This document shows, piece by piece, positions 24,401-36,043 of a DNA stretch of 50,000 nt (position 1 is its first letter; every line of letters begins with the position of its first letter). The DNA is taken from assembly GCA_903813345.2 (NCBI GenBank), contig CAIIXF020000816.1, positions 1-50,000 of the forward strand. Reading direction: 5' to 3'. Below the pieces are notes generated by a model. The model saw nothing but the letters and a program-made list of their open reading frames with translations. It ran no database searches and had not been told where the DNA came from. Both the position numbers and the translations under genes were made by a program. Source of the DNA: Owenia fusiformis. Taxonomy: Eukaryota; Annelida; Polychaeta; Sabellida; Oweniidae.

Positions 24401-26987
24401 GTGGCTGCGCTACCTACACTGGCTTTGCGGCTACAGAGGTTCTGGATGTAAGCCCAGGACCATACATACTGTGGCCCCGATAGCTGCACTGGCTACACGG
24501 CTACAGAGGTTCTTGAGGTACCCTTAGGACCATGCATGCGGTGGCTATGCTACCTACATTGGCTTTGCAGCTACAGAGGTTCTAAATGTAAGCCTATGAC
24601 CATACATACTGTGGCCCCGATAGCTGCACTGGATACACGACTACAGAGGTTCTTGAGTTAACCCTAGGAGCACAGCGGGAGCGAAGCGGGTACAATTGGT
24701 ATGTATGCTACGCTACCAACACTGGCTACGCGGCTACAGAGGTTCTTGAGGTACCCCTAGGACCATGCATGCGGTGGCTACGCTACCTACACTGTCTTTG
24801 CGGCTCCAGAGGTTCTGGATGTAAGCCCAGGACCATACATACTGTGTGCCCGATAGCTGCACTGGCTACGCGGCTACAGAGGTTCTTGAGGTAAGCCCAG
24901 GAGCATATATGCGATGGTCACGATAGCCACACTGGCTACGCGGCTACAGAGGTTCTTGAGGTACCCCTAGGAGCATGCATGCGTTGGCTACGCTAGCTAC
25001 CCTGGCTTTGCGGCTGCAGAGGTTCTGGATGTAAGCCCAGGACCATATATATTGTGGCCCCGATAGCTGCACTGGCTACGAGGCTACAGAGGTTCTTGAG
25101 GTACCCCTAGGAGCATGCATGCATTGGCTACGCTAGCTACCCTGGCTTTGCGGCTACCGAGGTTCTGGATGTAAGCTCAGGACCGTACATACTGTGGCCC
25201 CGATAGCTACACTGGATACACGACTACAGAGTTTCTTGAGCATGAGGTTCTAGGAGCATGCATGCGTTGACTTCGGTAGCTACGCAGGTACAATGGGTAT
25301 GTATGCTACGCTACCAACACTGGCTACACAGCTAGAGAGGTTCTGGAGGTAAGCCGAGGAGCATACATGCGGTGGTCACGATAGCTACACTGGCTACGCG
25401 GCTATAGAGGTTCTTGAAGTACCCCTAGGAGCATGCATGCGTTGACTTCGGTAGCTACGCGGGTACAATGGGTATTTATGCTACGCTACCAACACTGGCT
25501 ACACAGCTACCTGTAGAGAGGTTCTGGAGGTAAGCCGAGTAGCATACATGCGGTGGTCACGATAGCTACACTGGCTACGCGGCTACAGAGGTTTTTGTGG
25601 TACCCCCAGGACCATGCATGCGGTGGCTACGCTACCTACTTGCAGAGGTTCTGGATGTAAGCCCAGGACCATACATACTGTTGCCCCGATAGCTGCACTG
25701 GACACACGACTACAGAGGTTCTTGAGGTAACCCTAGGAGCATGCATGCGTTGGCTTCGGTAGCTACGCGGGTTCAATGGGTATGTATGCTACGCTACCAA
25801 CACTGGCTACACAGCTACAGAGGTTCTGGATGTAAGCCCAGGACCATACATACTGTGGCCCCGATAGCTGCACTGGATACACGACTACAGAGGTTCTTGA
25901 GGTAAGACTAGGACCATACATACTGTGGCCCCGATAGCTGCACTGGATACATGGTACCCCTAGGAGCATGCATGCGTTGGCTACGGTAGCTACACTGGCT
26001 TTGCAGCTACAGAGGTTCTAAATGTAAGCCTATGACCATACATACTGTGGCCCTGATAGCTGCACTGGATACACGACTACAGAGGTTCTTGAGGTAAGAC
26101 TAGGACCAAACATACTGTGGCCCCGATAGCTACACTGGCTACGCGGCTACAGAGGTTCTTGAGGTACCCCTAGGACCATGCGTGCGATTGCTATGCTACC
26201 TACACTGGCTTTGCGGCTACAGAGGTTCTAAATGTAAGCATATGACCATACATACTGTGGCCCCGATAGCTGCACTGGATACACGACTACAGAGGTTCTT
26301 GAGGTAACCCTAGGAGCATGCATGCGGTGGCTACGCTACCTACACTGGCTTTACGGCTACATAGGTTCTGGATGAAAGCCCAGGACCATACAAACTGTGG
26401 CCCCGATAGCTGCACTGGCTACTCGGCTACAGAGGTTCTTGAGGTACCCCTAGGACCATGCAAGCGGTGGCTACGCTACCTACACTGGCTTTGCGGCTAC
26501 AGAGGTTCTTGAGGTACCCCTAGGACCATGCATGCGGTGGCTAAGCTAGCTACACTGGCTATGCAGCTAGAGTGGTTCTTTAGGTAAGCCCAGGAGCATA
26601 TATGCGATGGTCACGATAGCTACACTGGCTACGCGGCTACAGAGGTTCTTAAGGTACCCCTAGGAGCATGCATGCGTTGGCTACGGTAGCTGCACTGGCT
26701 ACGAGGCTACAGAGGTTCTTGAGGTAACCTTAGGAGCATGCTAACGTTGGCTACGCTAGCTACACTGGCTATGCAGCTAGAGAGGATCTGGAGGTAAGCC
26801 CAGGACCATACATACTGTGGCCCCGATAGCTGCACTGGCTTCGCAGCTACAGAGGTTCTTGAGGTACCCCTAGGCCCATGCATGCGGTGGCTACTCTTCT
26901 AGGACCATACATACTGTGGCCCCGATAGCTGCACTGGATACGCGGCTACAGAGGTTCTTGAGGTAACCCTAGGAGCATGCATGCGTT
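21467..26987 (+). repeat. Satellite A, block 4
   Basis: About 5.5 kb of 70-bp monomers. The first 1.3 kb (21666-22950) is nearly the same as 32280-33560 (offset 10614) and also as about 37222-38440 (offset 15491), so it is a higher-order unit present three times. From about 24667 onward the block parallels 11555-14527 with differences of whole monomers: one extra 70-bp monomer near 25809, one missing near 26500, and roughly 525 bp of copy A (12431-12950) absent. It ends at the second LINE copy, after GCATGCATGCGTT. Confidence 0.95.
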
Positions 26988-27188
26988 AGTTTGAAGTTAT
27001 TAATAAATTTATTTCAATAGAATACAAAAAAAATTTGTAACAGACACGTAAATTCTTAAATCGCCACAATGGCATTATATAAGAATAGGGGGCAGGTGGA
27101 AGTAGAAGTGTCAGAGCAGGCAGGGTCTTGAACTAGGGCAAGTGTGACGGGACTTGAGGATACTAGAGATGGATAAGAAGGGGGGGAA

Positions 27189-28039
27189 TTAGCTATTGTC
27201 TTTGATAAAATTAACAATGAGAAGTAGTATTTGGGAATTTGCATCTATGTTTAATTTGGGAATTCCTGTTTTCAAAATAGCTATGAAATCAGTTTGAGAG
27301 AGATTATGACTGAAGATGTTTGGTTCGAGATCAGTGAGTTTGTCCATGAGTTGCTGTCTTTGTATAGTATGTAAGTCACATTGAAAGAGAGAATGTTTTA
27401 GAGTTTGTGGTTTTCCACAAGTGCAATTAGGGCTGTCAATAGACTGAAAGTTGTGAGCGTAGAACTGGGCTTTAAAGTATAGGTCGGCTCTCACTTTATT
27501 GAGAACTATTTCTTGAACCCTTGTTAGATTAAGCTGGCTTGTTGACAAAATCGAGGGCGTTTTTTGGAAATGTACTCTTTGGTGTTTTTTAAAATTCGAA
27601 AGAGTATTCTTAGATTTAATAGCAGGTGGAAGGTTGATCCAATTTGAAATTGCAGATGGTATTGCTGAGGTGGAGAATCTATTTGAACATCTAATGGGCA
27701 TTTTAAATGCTTCATTATATCTCAATACTCTGTTTGCATGGTTTCTAAATTTGTCAAAATATCAGTTACATAGGGAGGACTTGTACCATTTACAATTTTG
27801 AACATAAAGTTGTTAATCTGGATACTGCGTCTTTAAAACCTTTTTGAACTGCTTCCTTGGATACACCCAGAACAATAAAGTGCAGCTTTGTAATAAAGAC
27901 TGTCGAGTCGTTGTAATAGGAACTTTGAGGCAGTGCTGTACATGATAGCACCATAGTCAAAATGGGGTAAAATAAAGGACTTAAATATGGTTTCTAGATG
28001 CTTACTACCTAACTTATATTTAAGTTTCTTTAAAGGGTT
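27189..28039 (-). pseudogene. LINE RT C-terminal region, copy B
   Basis: This is the duplicate of the pseudogene at 14728-15579, on the minus strand and ending at the TAA at 27189. It carries the same CCHC-like cluster and the FILPHFDYGAIMY block. The product differs at one residue of the C-terminal part (leucine to histidine after CDL). A loss of one A in the run at about 27755-27759 shifts the frame, so the longest open part begins only at MRYNEAFK (27725). In addition the TAA inside FILPHFDYG...FKIVNG is kept. It is therefore more broken than copy A and cannot give an active protein. Confidence 0.85.
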
Positions 28040-29260
28040 TGTAACAACCCTCGTTGTTACTTTTATTATTTATGGTCACTTTCTATAATTACAAATATTT
28101 TGTAAGGGTCAATATTGCATTTTAGTTTATTTTGTAAGATTTATAAAGTTCACTTTAACTTTTCCAACTTTTGAATTTGGTGGCAAGAACTCCTTGCAGA
28201 ATAGTTTGAAGGCCCTGCAGCTCCAAGGTCAAGGTCATTGTCTGTTAGTAGCCAATTAGAATACTGGAATTTAGGGGTTGGTCAGCAGAGGCTATTATTA
28301 ACAAGATGGAGGATTAGATTGAATTTTAATTGTGCGGTTAGATTGGCTAAAATGGTGTATGGGTATTTTAGGATACACATTTGCATGAAGCTAGCAAGGA
28401 TGTTTTATTAGGGTAAGATTACTTTGATGTGAAGGATATCTTTAGTTTCAGCAGCTTGAGTTCAACATGTGATTTTCTAGCTAGATAGATTTTTAAGTTC
28501 AATCCACTTCAATTTCTGTTTCTGTGACATGTAAACACCACTTTTTGAGCATTATTTTAGGATTTGTATAGCAGCTCAATTTAATTACCTGTGAAATATA
28601 TGGGTTATGATTAGTATTTGAAGTGCAACAGGCATTGTTACTCTTGAGCATAGTTGAAGATAGATGGCATGCCAGATTGTTTTGATTTTGTAAGGTCAGT
28701 TAGTACATGTAGCAGATATGTGTAGACCCAGAGAATAAGTACAGTAAGATTGAAAACTGCATCATTGTTATTCTAGGCAGTATCTTGCTTGTGTAAGGAA
28801 AGATGCATATGTACTTTTAATTAGAGATTTGAAGATAGGTTGCAGAGTGATCTGTTATTATTTGTAAGGCATCCACATGTAGAGAGTGTTTGCATATATA
28901 TAAGGTCAAGTTAGCACATTGTTAATAAGATTGACAACTGTTTTTGAAGTTAATACAGTATCTTATTTGAAACAACATGTCTGATATAATTCTGTAGACC
29001 TTATTGTAAATATTCATCATTGTACATATTTCATAGCATTTTAGTAGTTTTATAATACAGTTACAAAATATATATAATCAAATCATATTCTTTTGTGCTA
29101 TCATTTATGAAGTAGGACATTTGATAATCAGTAAGGGTAAAATTCATAACAACCAACACACTCCCTAGTCTAGACCATACATACGCTACCATAGTATTAT
29201 TAACATCTTGTTACTTTTTATTACGTCACGGCTAGGGGAGTGTGACCCCCGGTTGTTACA
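28040..29260. mobile_element. Solo LTR inserted in LINE, copy B
   Basis: Copy of the LTR at 15580-16819, with the same TGTAACAACC and GGTTGTTACA ends and GGTT target duplication. It is 1221 bp, about 19 bp shorter, mainly through loss near 28358 (the segment after AAAATGGTG). Other differences are single substitutions. Confidence 0.85.
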
Positions 29261-29553
29261 GGTTCAACATTTTTCGTATTTTTGATATGATTTCTCCAAT
29301 ATGCTTGTCATATGATGAGCTTGGGTCAAAAGTATTAAAGTTGATGAATAGTACTATGACCTGGTAAGAATCCGGACTGATGTTTGAAAAGAAGATTATT
29401 GTCAATTAAATGCTTCCTGATTCGATCAGCTAAAACTTTTTCAAATACTTTAGAGATACAGCTTAAAAGAGTGATAGGTCTATAATTGTTGATGTTTGAT
29501 TTGTCATTCTTCTTAAAAATTGGGCAAACATTTCCAATTTTCCAGATATCCGG
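29261..29553 (-). pseudogene. LINE RT N-terminal fragment, copy B
   Basis: Duplicate of 16820-17112 on the minus strand, carrying the same RT finger blocks (WKIGNVCPIFKK, NNYRPITLL, QSGFLPGHST). The same deletion removes the palm, which shows that the deletion predates the block duplication. One substitution near 29447 is visible. It is not functional. Confidence 0.85.
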
Positions 29554-29600
29554 GCATGCATGCGTTGGCTCCGGTAGCTACACTGGCTACACAGCTAGAG
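29554..29600 (+). repeat. Satellite A fragment between LINE and inverted-repeat element, copy B
   Basis: Identical in layout to 17113-17159: it starts with the LINE target copy GCATGCATGCGTT and ends with AGCTAGAG. Confidence 0.9.
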
Positions 29601-30979
29601 GGGTTTACGAAAAAGACCGACCCCATCGACCACCGACCGGTCGGTGTTTTCCACTGGTAGCCTCAAAACAGGGTTTGAACACCCTTGGTATACGCAGCTA
29701 ACGAAAATTGTTGAAGAAAATGTGTTAAAGACCGACCATATTTGTAGAATAATTCGATTTTGAATGTCAATCGTAGGCAACGTTTTTTATCGATTTTGTT
29801 CCTTTCAACGAAAGGCTAGCAAACAAATAGACTAGATGCAAATAGAAATAATCTTGATTTACGTCATTAAATATTCAAAATTCAGTTAAAGTGATGTCAT
29901 ATTGGAAATCTACATGTAAAAGTACATCTAGAAAAATGGTTTCGAAAATTGTTTATCAACTTTGAAAATTTAATTTTTTGGGAAAATGTGACTTCTAGTT
30001 CGGGTTGATTCCTCATAGACCCCATGTTACAAAATCACAAAAAATGAAATATCTTTTCTTGTATGGGACAGATAACATTTTCTTTTACTGGACATATTTT
30101 AATTTGCATAACTTAGATACATAATACAGATTAGATACATAAAGGTTATATAAAAATTGAACCACTAAAACAGATGTAATAAATGTTAAAGGGAATTTTC
30201 TACTATACCCGCCATGTTATCTGACCCGAACAAGCCACCTAGTGGCGAAACTGGTCACTACCTACTCGCATCTGCGTTATTGGGCATGACCGTCTCCTCT
30301 CGATTCAATTGTCCTGCCTTAGATTCCCGACCTACCATACCAACCTATCATTTCTATCTATCCTAATTTTTTACTGAAATCTAACGTACAACTTCGAAAT
30401 AAAAATGATTTATCGTCAAAGCCTACTGAATTCTGAACACGATGTAATGTTACGTGCGTTCTCTTATCGGGATTAAAAGTGACTAACCATTTCAGTACAC
30501 CATGATTAGAAAGTTTTTTTGTCATATTGAATGTAGTTTTTACCAGTTGAGGTTGAACAACTGAGAAATTATACATTACGTTACGACGTAAACACCGACA
30601 ATGTTAAGTGTGTTTTTGTTAAGTGCGTTTCATATTCAATGAACTTAATGCAATGTTACGTGCGTTTTCTCATCATAATCCAAAGTTACTAACCAGAATG
30701 AAATTGGTCTTCTAACAACTGAGACATCACTTAAAAATAAGACATTACACACCACGACGATGTTACGTTTTTCACCGTGATTTGAAATGATTAAATACAT
30801 TTTTAAATCACGACCTTGTAAAGGTACTATAGTCATTGGATTCCCAGTTTTAGTTTTTCTTCTAATTTTGCATCTTTTTATCTTCATGTAAAAGACCGAC
30901 AGTCGACCACCGACCACGTGTACCCAACTGTGGAGAGTGACTGGTCGGTGGTCGGCGGTCGGTGTTTTTCGTAAACCCC
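29601..30979. mobile_element. Non-autonomous hAT-like TIR transposon, copy B
   Basis: Duplicate of 17160-18538 with the same AGCTAGAG flanks (29593-29600 and 30980-30987) and the same length of 1379 bp. In this copy the left end reads ACCGGTCGGTGTTTTCC, where copy A has a T insertion and changes (ACCGGTCGTACTTTTCC). The left inverted repeat is therefore closer to its partner here. Confidence 0.8.
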
Positions 30980-31040
30980 AGCTAGAGAGGTTCTGGAGGT
31001 AAGCCCAGTAGCATACATGCGGTGGTCACGATAGCTACAC
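30980..31040 (+). repeat. Satellite A fragment between two insertions, copy B
   Basis: Matches 18539-18599, ending in GATAGCTACAC before the next insertion. Confidence 0.9.
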
Positions 31041-32279
31041 ACTAGACAAACAGGTTGGAATTAACACATAATAATCAGCGATTAATTTTTAGAATAATCA
31101 TTTATAACCAGACACAGTCTGATCCTGACCTAATTATAACTTTTAAAGGCTAGATACAATGGCAACAGGAATGGCCTTGCGATAATCACTTTTGTCTTTA
31201 CTGAATAACCGACCAACTGATTATTGTGACTGATTAAACTTCAAAGGGCTAATTACAAATGACACTGCTGGAATACAATCTCTTGTCTAAATAAAATGAT
31301 CAACCTGTCTGTGATAAGAAGTATAAAGGAATTTAAAATGTATCTAATATATTAAACAATTAGACAGACTGGCTATTCTAATCCGTTATGAAAAGTCATT
31401 TGTTTTTTTCCACTACAGGATGTTTCTACGGAAGTTAATTTGTTTATTTTAGTCTTTAGAGGCATTGTCCCTTGACGCTTTTATGAAATAAATGAACTTT
31501 GTGATGGACTACAATTGTATATTTTTACATTACATTATTTTCATTTTAGGTCTCTCTTATTACATGTAGTTGCATTGCAGAAGTCTAATGTTATTCTCTC
31601 TGTGTGCCGAAAGTACTTAAACTCGTAGCCAAGGGGTGGGGGTGGTTCAAGGAGTGCGAGTGAACAGAATTCGAATTGAATACATAATAAATACGTAACA
31701 TATAAATATATAAGTACATAATGTCTAGCCAAGTCTTCTTACATTTTCTGAACTTCAAATGCGCCTTTTGACGTGTGGTAACAAAATACAAAATAAATAC
31801 TTATGTTTCTTCAGCTTGTTTTTATATTAATTTAGCAATAAAACATGCATAAAGAGATAACAAATTGTGCACTGTGCGCAACCCGAATCCCCTCCCCGAT
31901 CGGGTCGCGTTTGCTGTGTATGTAATAATGTACAAAAGTAATGTAATAAAGACAATAATGCCCCCCCCCCTATTGCAACATTTTGTCAATTAAAAGTATT
32001 AGCTCGGAGCATCAACACACGTTTGATTGAAATAATTCAAATCAGAGTTCCAAATGAATAAAGATAATGAAGGTTTTGTTTGACATTCGAGAACAAGAAT
32101 TTGTCCAGTCAAAAATAGATTTCTAATGTTTGATCTTGATTAGATGTATTTATTGATCCTTGTTTTTAAAACTTTAGATGGTTCACTCAATTCTGAAGTA
32201 AACAAAAAATAATCCTATACACGATAACTTGGTTCCCATGATACTGCCTATAACCTATAATACTCATTTATCAAAACAA
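31041..32279. mobile_element. Left part of the A/T-rich insertion, copy B (3' part deleted)
   Basis: Matches 18600-19825 and keeps the left-end ATAATCAG-type repeats. It contains a 15-bp insertion near 32212 relative to copy A. It breaks off at AAAACAA and continues directly as satellite A (GCTAAGCTAGC). The right end and the CAAGCAACC tract are missing. No gene is visible. Confidence 0.75.
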
Positions 32280-33820
32280 GCTAAGCTAGCTACACTGGCT
32301 ATGCAGCTAGAGAGGTTCTGGAAGTAAGCCCGGGAGCATATATGCGATGGTCACGATAGCTACACTGGCTACGCGGCTACAGAGGTTCTTGAGGAAACCC
32401 TAGGAGCATGCTAGCTTTAGCTTCGGTAGCTACGCGGGTACAATGGGTATGTATGCTACGCTACCAACACTGGCTACATAGCTACAGAGGTTCTGGATGT
32501 AAGCCCAGGACCATACATACTGTGGCCCCGATAGCTGCACTGAATACGCGGCTACAGAGGTTCTTGAGGTAACCCTAGGAGCATGCATGCGTTGGTTGCG
32601 GTAGCTACACAGGCTTTGCAGCCAGAGGGGTTCTGGATGTAAGCCCAGGAACATACATGCAATGGTCACGATAGCTACACTGGCTACGCGGCTACAGAGG
32701 TTCTTGAGGTAACCCTAGGAGCATGCATGCGTTGGTTGCGGTAGCTACACAGGCTTTGCAGCTAGAGATGTGTTGGCTACGGTAACTAAGCGGGTACAAT
32801 GGGTATGAATGCTACGCTACCAATACTGGCTACGCGGCTACAGAGGTTCTTGAGGTACCCCTAGGACCATGCATGCAGTTGCTACGCTACCTACACTGGC
32901 TTTGCGGCTACAGAAGTTCTGGATGTAAGCCCAGGACCATACATACTGTGGCCCCGATAGCTGCACTGGCTACGCGGCTACAGAGGTTCTTGAGGTACCC
33001 CTAGGAGCATGCATGCGTTGGCTACGGTAGCTACGCGGGTACAATGGGTATGTATGCTACGCTACCAACACTGGCTACACAGCTAGAGAGGTTCTGGAGG
33101 TAAGCCCAGGAGCATACATGCGGTGGTCACGATAGTTACTCTGGCTACGCGGCTACAGAGGTTCTTGAGGTACCCCCAGGACCATGCATGCGGTGGCTAC
33201 GCTACCAACACTGACTTTGCGGCTACAGAGGTTCTGGATGTAAGCCCAGGACCATACACACTGTGACCCCGATAGCTGCACTGGCTACGCGGCTACAGAG
33301 GTTCTTGAGGTACCCCTAGGACCATGCATGCGGTGGTTACTCTACCTACACTGGCTTTGCGGCTACAGAGGTTCTGGATGTAAGCCCAGGACCATACATA
33401 CTGTGGCCCCGATAGCTGCACTGGCTACGCGGCTACAGAAGTTCTTGAGGTACCCCTAGGACCATGTATGCGGTGGCTACGCTACCTACACTGGCTTTGC
33501 GGCTACAGAGGTTCTGGATGTAAGCCCAGGACCATACATACTGTGGCCCCGATAGCTGCACTGGCTTCGCGGCTACAGAGGTTCTTGAGGTATCCCTAGG
33601 ACCATGCATGCGGTGGCTACGCTACCTACACTGGCTTCGCGGCTACAGAAGTTCTGGATGTAAGCCCAGGACCATACATACTGTGGGCCAGATAGCTGCA
33701 CTGGCTACGCGGCTACAGAGGTTCTTGAGGTAACCCTAGGAGCATGCATGCGTTGGCTAAGCTAGTTACACTGGCTATGCACCTTGAGAGGTTCTGGAAG
33801 TAAGCCCAGGAGCATATATG
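32280..33820 (+). repeat. Satellite A, block 5
   Basis: About 1.5 kb of 70-bp monomers, parallel to 21666-22950 for about 1.28 kb. Its last part (33600-33820) parallels 21530-21730 instead, so the array has looped back one higher-order unit. It is interrupted at GCATATATG by the next element; the other half of the split monomer continues at 37218. Confidence 0.95.
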
Positions 33821-34760
33821 TGTAACGACCCTCACTCTGCATGGTAAGTGCAAAAGGTAGTGGTAGCGTTTAAGGGTTTATGAGTGAGTGGAAGAATCGT
33901 CACATTATTACCGGGTTCGTGTTGTGATTTTATGCGCTCTCAAGAGTTTTACAGACATGACTGGTTAAATGGCAAAATGGCTGAATATGTCGCACTGCGA
34001 CATAAAAAATACACCTAACTGACAAAACAGATGATTTAGTTTAAATATAAATAACATAATTATGGGTTTATTTACAATGTGATTATAAAGTGAGTATAGT
34101 AATTATGACAATAACACACATAGTGTGGAAATATATATATGAATAAAAGTTCTGTTATTGTGATACCTGAATGATATATGGTGCAGCGTTACTCAATGGC
34201 AACGGGTACCCATATTCAAGGATTACGCACAAAGGTGGATCGTTATGCAACTAAGATCCCTGAAATGTGGTTACGATAATATACATAGTATTTCCTATCA
34301 AGTACAATACATACTCAAGTAAGATTACATAATTACCAAGAAGCTGATACTGCAATTATACATTAGTGAGCTCATATTCATAAATCCTACATTAACTACA
34401 CATATAACATATAATACTTTCATCTGGGAGAGTGTGTGACACAACTGGTGACCAAATAAACATACATAGCAATATGTATTACCATGACTTTCCAACAACC
34501 TATGACAATGAGAACAACAACAACTGGCACCTTGGTGTGTACGACATGACGCAAAGAATCTACTTACAACCACTGACAAAATGTAAGACCGACTAGAAAT
34601 ATCAATGTAACATTATGTATTCACAAGTTTGGGTGAAACATACCAAATAATGACTATAACAATAACTTGTACAACATTTGATTCAATCATACCAATTAGT
34701 GATAACAATGTATACATGACTGCTCATTATGTAACATGCTAGTAAAATTAATGTCATATA

Positions 34761-34920
34761 ACATGTGGGTGCAATCACATGACATGGATATACATGTCAT
34801 GTAACTAGTGGGCGCCTGCTATGAAACATGCCGACGCGTGCTACATGACATTTGGGTGCGATTACACATCATGTGGGTACATGCTATGTAACAAGTGGGT
34901 GCATGTTATGTAGTAAGTGA
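34761..34920 (+). repeat. Degenerate GTGGGTGC / ATGTAAC tandem repeats
   Basis: Five or so imperfect repeats of the pattern AGTGGGTGCATGNTATGTAAC, with spacing of about 20-45 bp, lie inside the LTR-like insertion. The first copy includes the hairpin at 34777-34802. Confidence 0.7.
34777..34802. other. Perfect 10-bp hairpin
   Basis: ACATGACATG and CATGTCATGT are exact complements separated by the 6-nt loop GATATA. No function is implied beyond its position in the local repeats. Confidence 0.8.
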
Positions 34921-35364
34921 TCAATCATGAACATAAGTGAACCTGTAGACCCAAGTTGGTAGTAGTACATCACCAACTTATAATATTCCAAGACACAACA
35001 TAAGGGTGGGTGCAACAACTTGTATTCCCTTTGGTAATATTAGGTGCAACAAATTGTATCTCCCTAGGGTGGCTTTGGGGAAAGCCATACATGCATACAG
35101 TATATAAATTATAGTACGACCTTAACGCAACGATACAATAAAACCGACACTCCAACCATCGATAAACAATAGAACAGTTCAAGTTCAAAACTAGTATCAG
35201 GCTAGACCATAAACCAGGGTTCCATCAGGGTTTAACTCAACACCATCATCTATCTGATACTAACTGTTGCCCAACAGTAAGACTTGAACTCCATAAGCCG
35301 ACTATATACAAGCGAGACATTACGTAACATACAACTGCACAGGGTAGTTTGCAGTGTACCAAAA

Positions 35365-35500
35365 CATGATCAATTTGGGTATTGATCATCAACAATGAGA
35401 TAAACTGACATGATCAAACTGGGTATTAATCAACAACAATGAAGCAAACTGACATGATCAAACTGGGTATGTTGATCATCAACCATGTAAACCAAATATG
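35365..35500 (+). repeat. Three tandem 44-bp repeats with TGATCA
   Basis: CATGATCAAACTGGGTAT-type units start at 35365, 35409 and 35453, an exact 44-bp period. The first and third contain a second TGATCA about 16-20 bp on, so each can form a small inverted pair. They lie within the LTR-like insertion. Confidence 0.85.
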
Positions 35501-35935
35501 GGTCAAATAATTCCAATGTGCTTTTGCATTAACAAGTCAAATCCAAATCCAAATGTAATACTTGCCAATTTGTCACACTCGATATACATAGAGTGTTTAC
35601 AGCTTGAAATGAGGTGTAGGGTGTCCATCCACATGAGGTATTTGCATCAGCATATGAGTGGTTGGTTGTTGGTGGTATGTAGTTCGCCATTTGACAGACG
35701 TGCTGACATTTGCAGGTCATGCGGGAGGGGTGAACCTCAAACTTCAAGCCTGATTTGGGGGTCAGACTTCGTGCAGATCCTGTTGTAATCACCTCATGTG
35801 GACGGACGACTTACTGGTGTAAATCGTGAGACAGTTTAGACACCTCCACGGTCAACGATAGCGACATTTTGAGTAAAGATAGCGGAGCAAATCACGAATG
35901 ATTTACTCGAAAAACAAACGATGGCTACCTGTCTT

Positions 35936-35949
35936 CTGCGCATGCGCAG
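35936..35949. promoter_or_regulatory. NRF-1-like palindrome
   Basis: CTGCGCATGCGCAG is a perfect 14-bp palindrome and matches the NRF-1 consensus YGCGCAYGCGCR. In animal genomes this site is common in promoters. Its presence in an LTR-like element could mean it serves the element's own transcription, but no transcript is known from sequence alone. Confidence 0.45.
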
Positions 35950-36043
35950 CGACCGACATAAATTACGAACTTATGTAAATCCACAAAAACGGCCATAACT
36001 TCGCCAATACGGGACCGATTGCAAAGTTTAAACTACCTATAGA

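Larger units (their letters stand above)
26988..29553 (-). mobile_element. 5'-truncated LINE, copy B, split by a solo LTR
   Basis: It has the same structure as the element at 14528-17112, with the same 13-bp target duplication GCATGCATGCGTT (26975-26987 and 29554-29566). It arose by duplication of the whole block, not by a second insertion, because all junctions are shared. It has one extra G near 27186 and one A fewer in the run near 27755. Confidence 0.9.
24667..32279. repeat. Segmental duplication, copy B
   Basis: This is the second copy of the block described at 11555-19825. It keeps the same order of satellite, LINE, nested LTR, hAT-like element and A/T-rich insertion, with the same junctions. 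It ends at AAAACAA (32279), where it jumps straight to satellite A. Compared with copy A, this equals removal of 19826-21665 (1840 bp). Copy B also has a 15-bp insertion near 32212 and lacks about 20 bp near 28358. Confidence 0.85.

Noticed and set aside
35498-35792. Overlapping frames of 96 and 87 codons on opposite strands
   Set aside because: They mirror each other on the two strands, show no domain, and lie within a non-coding LTR-like insertion.
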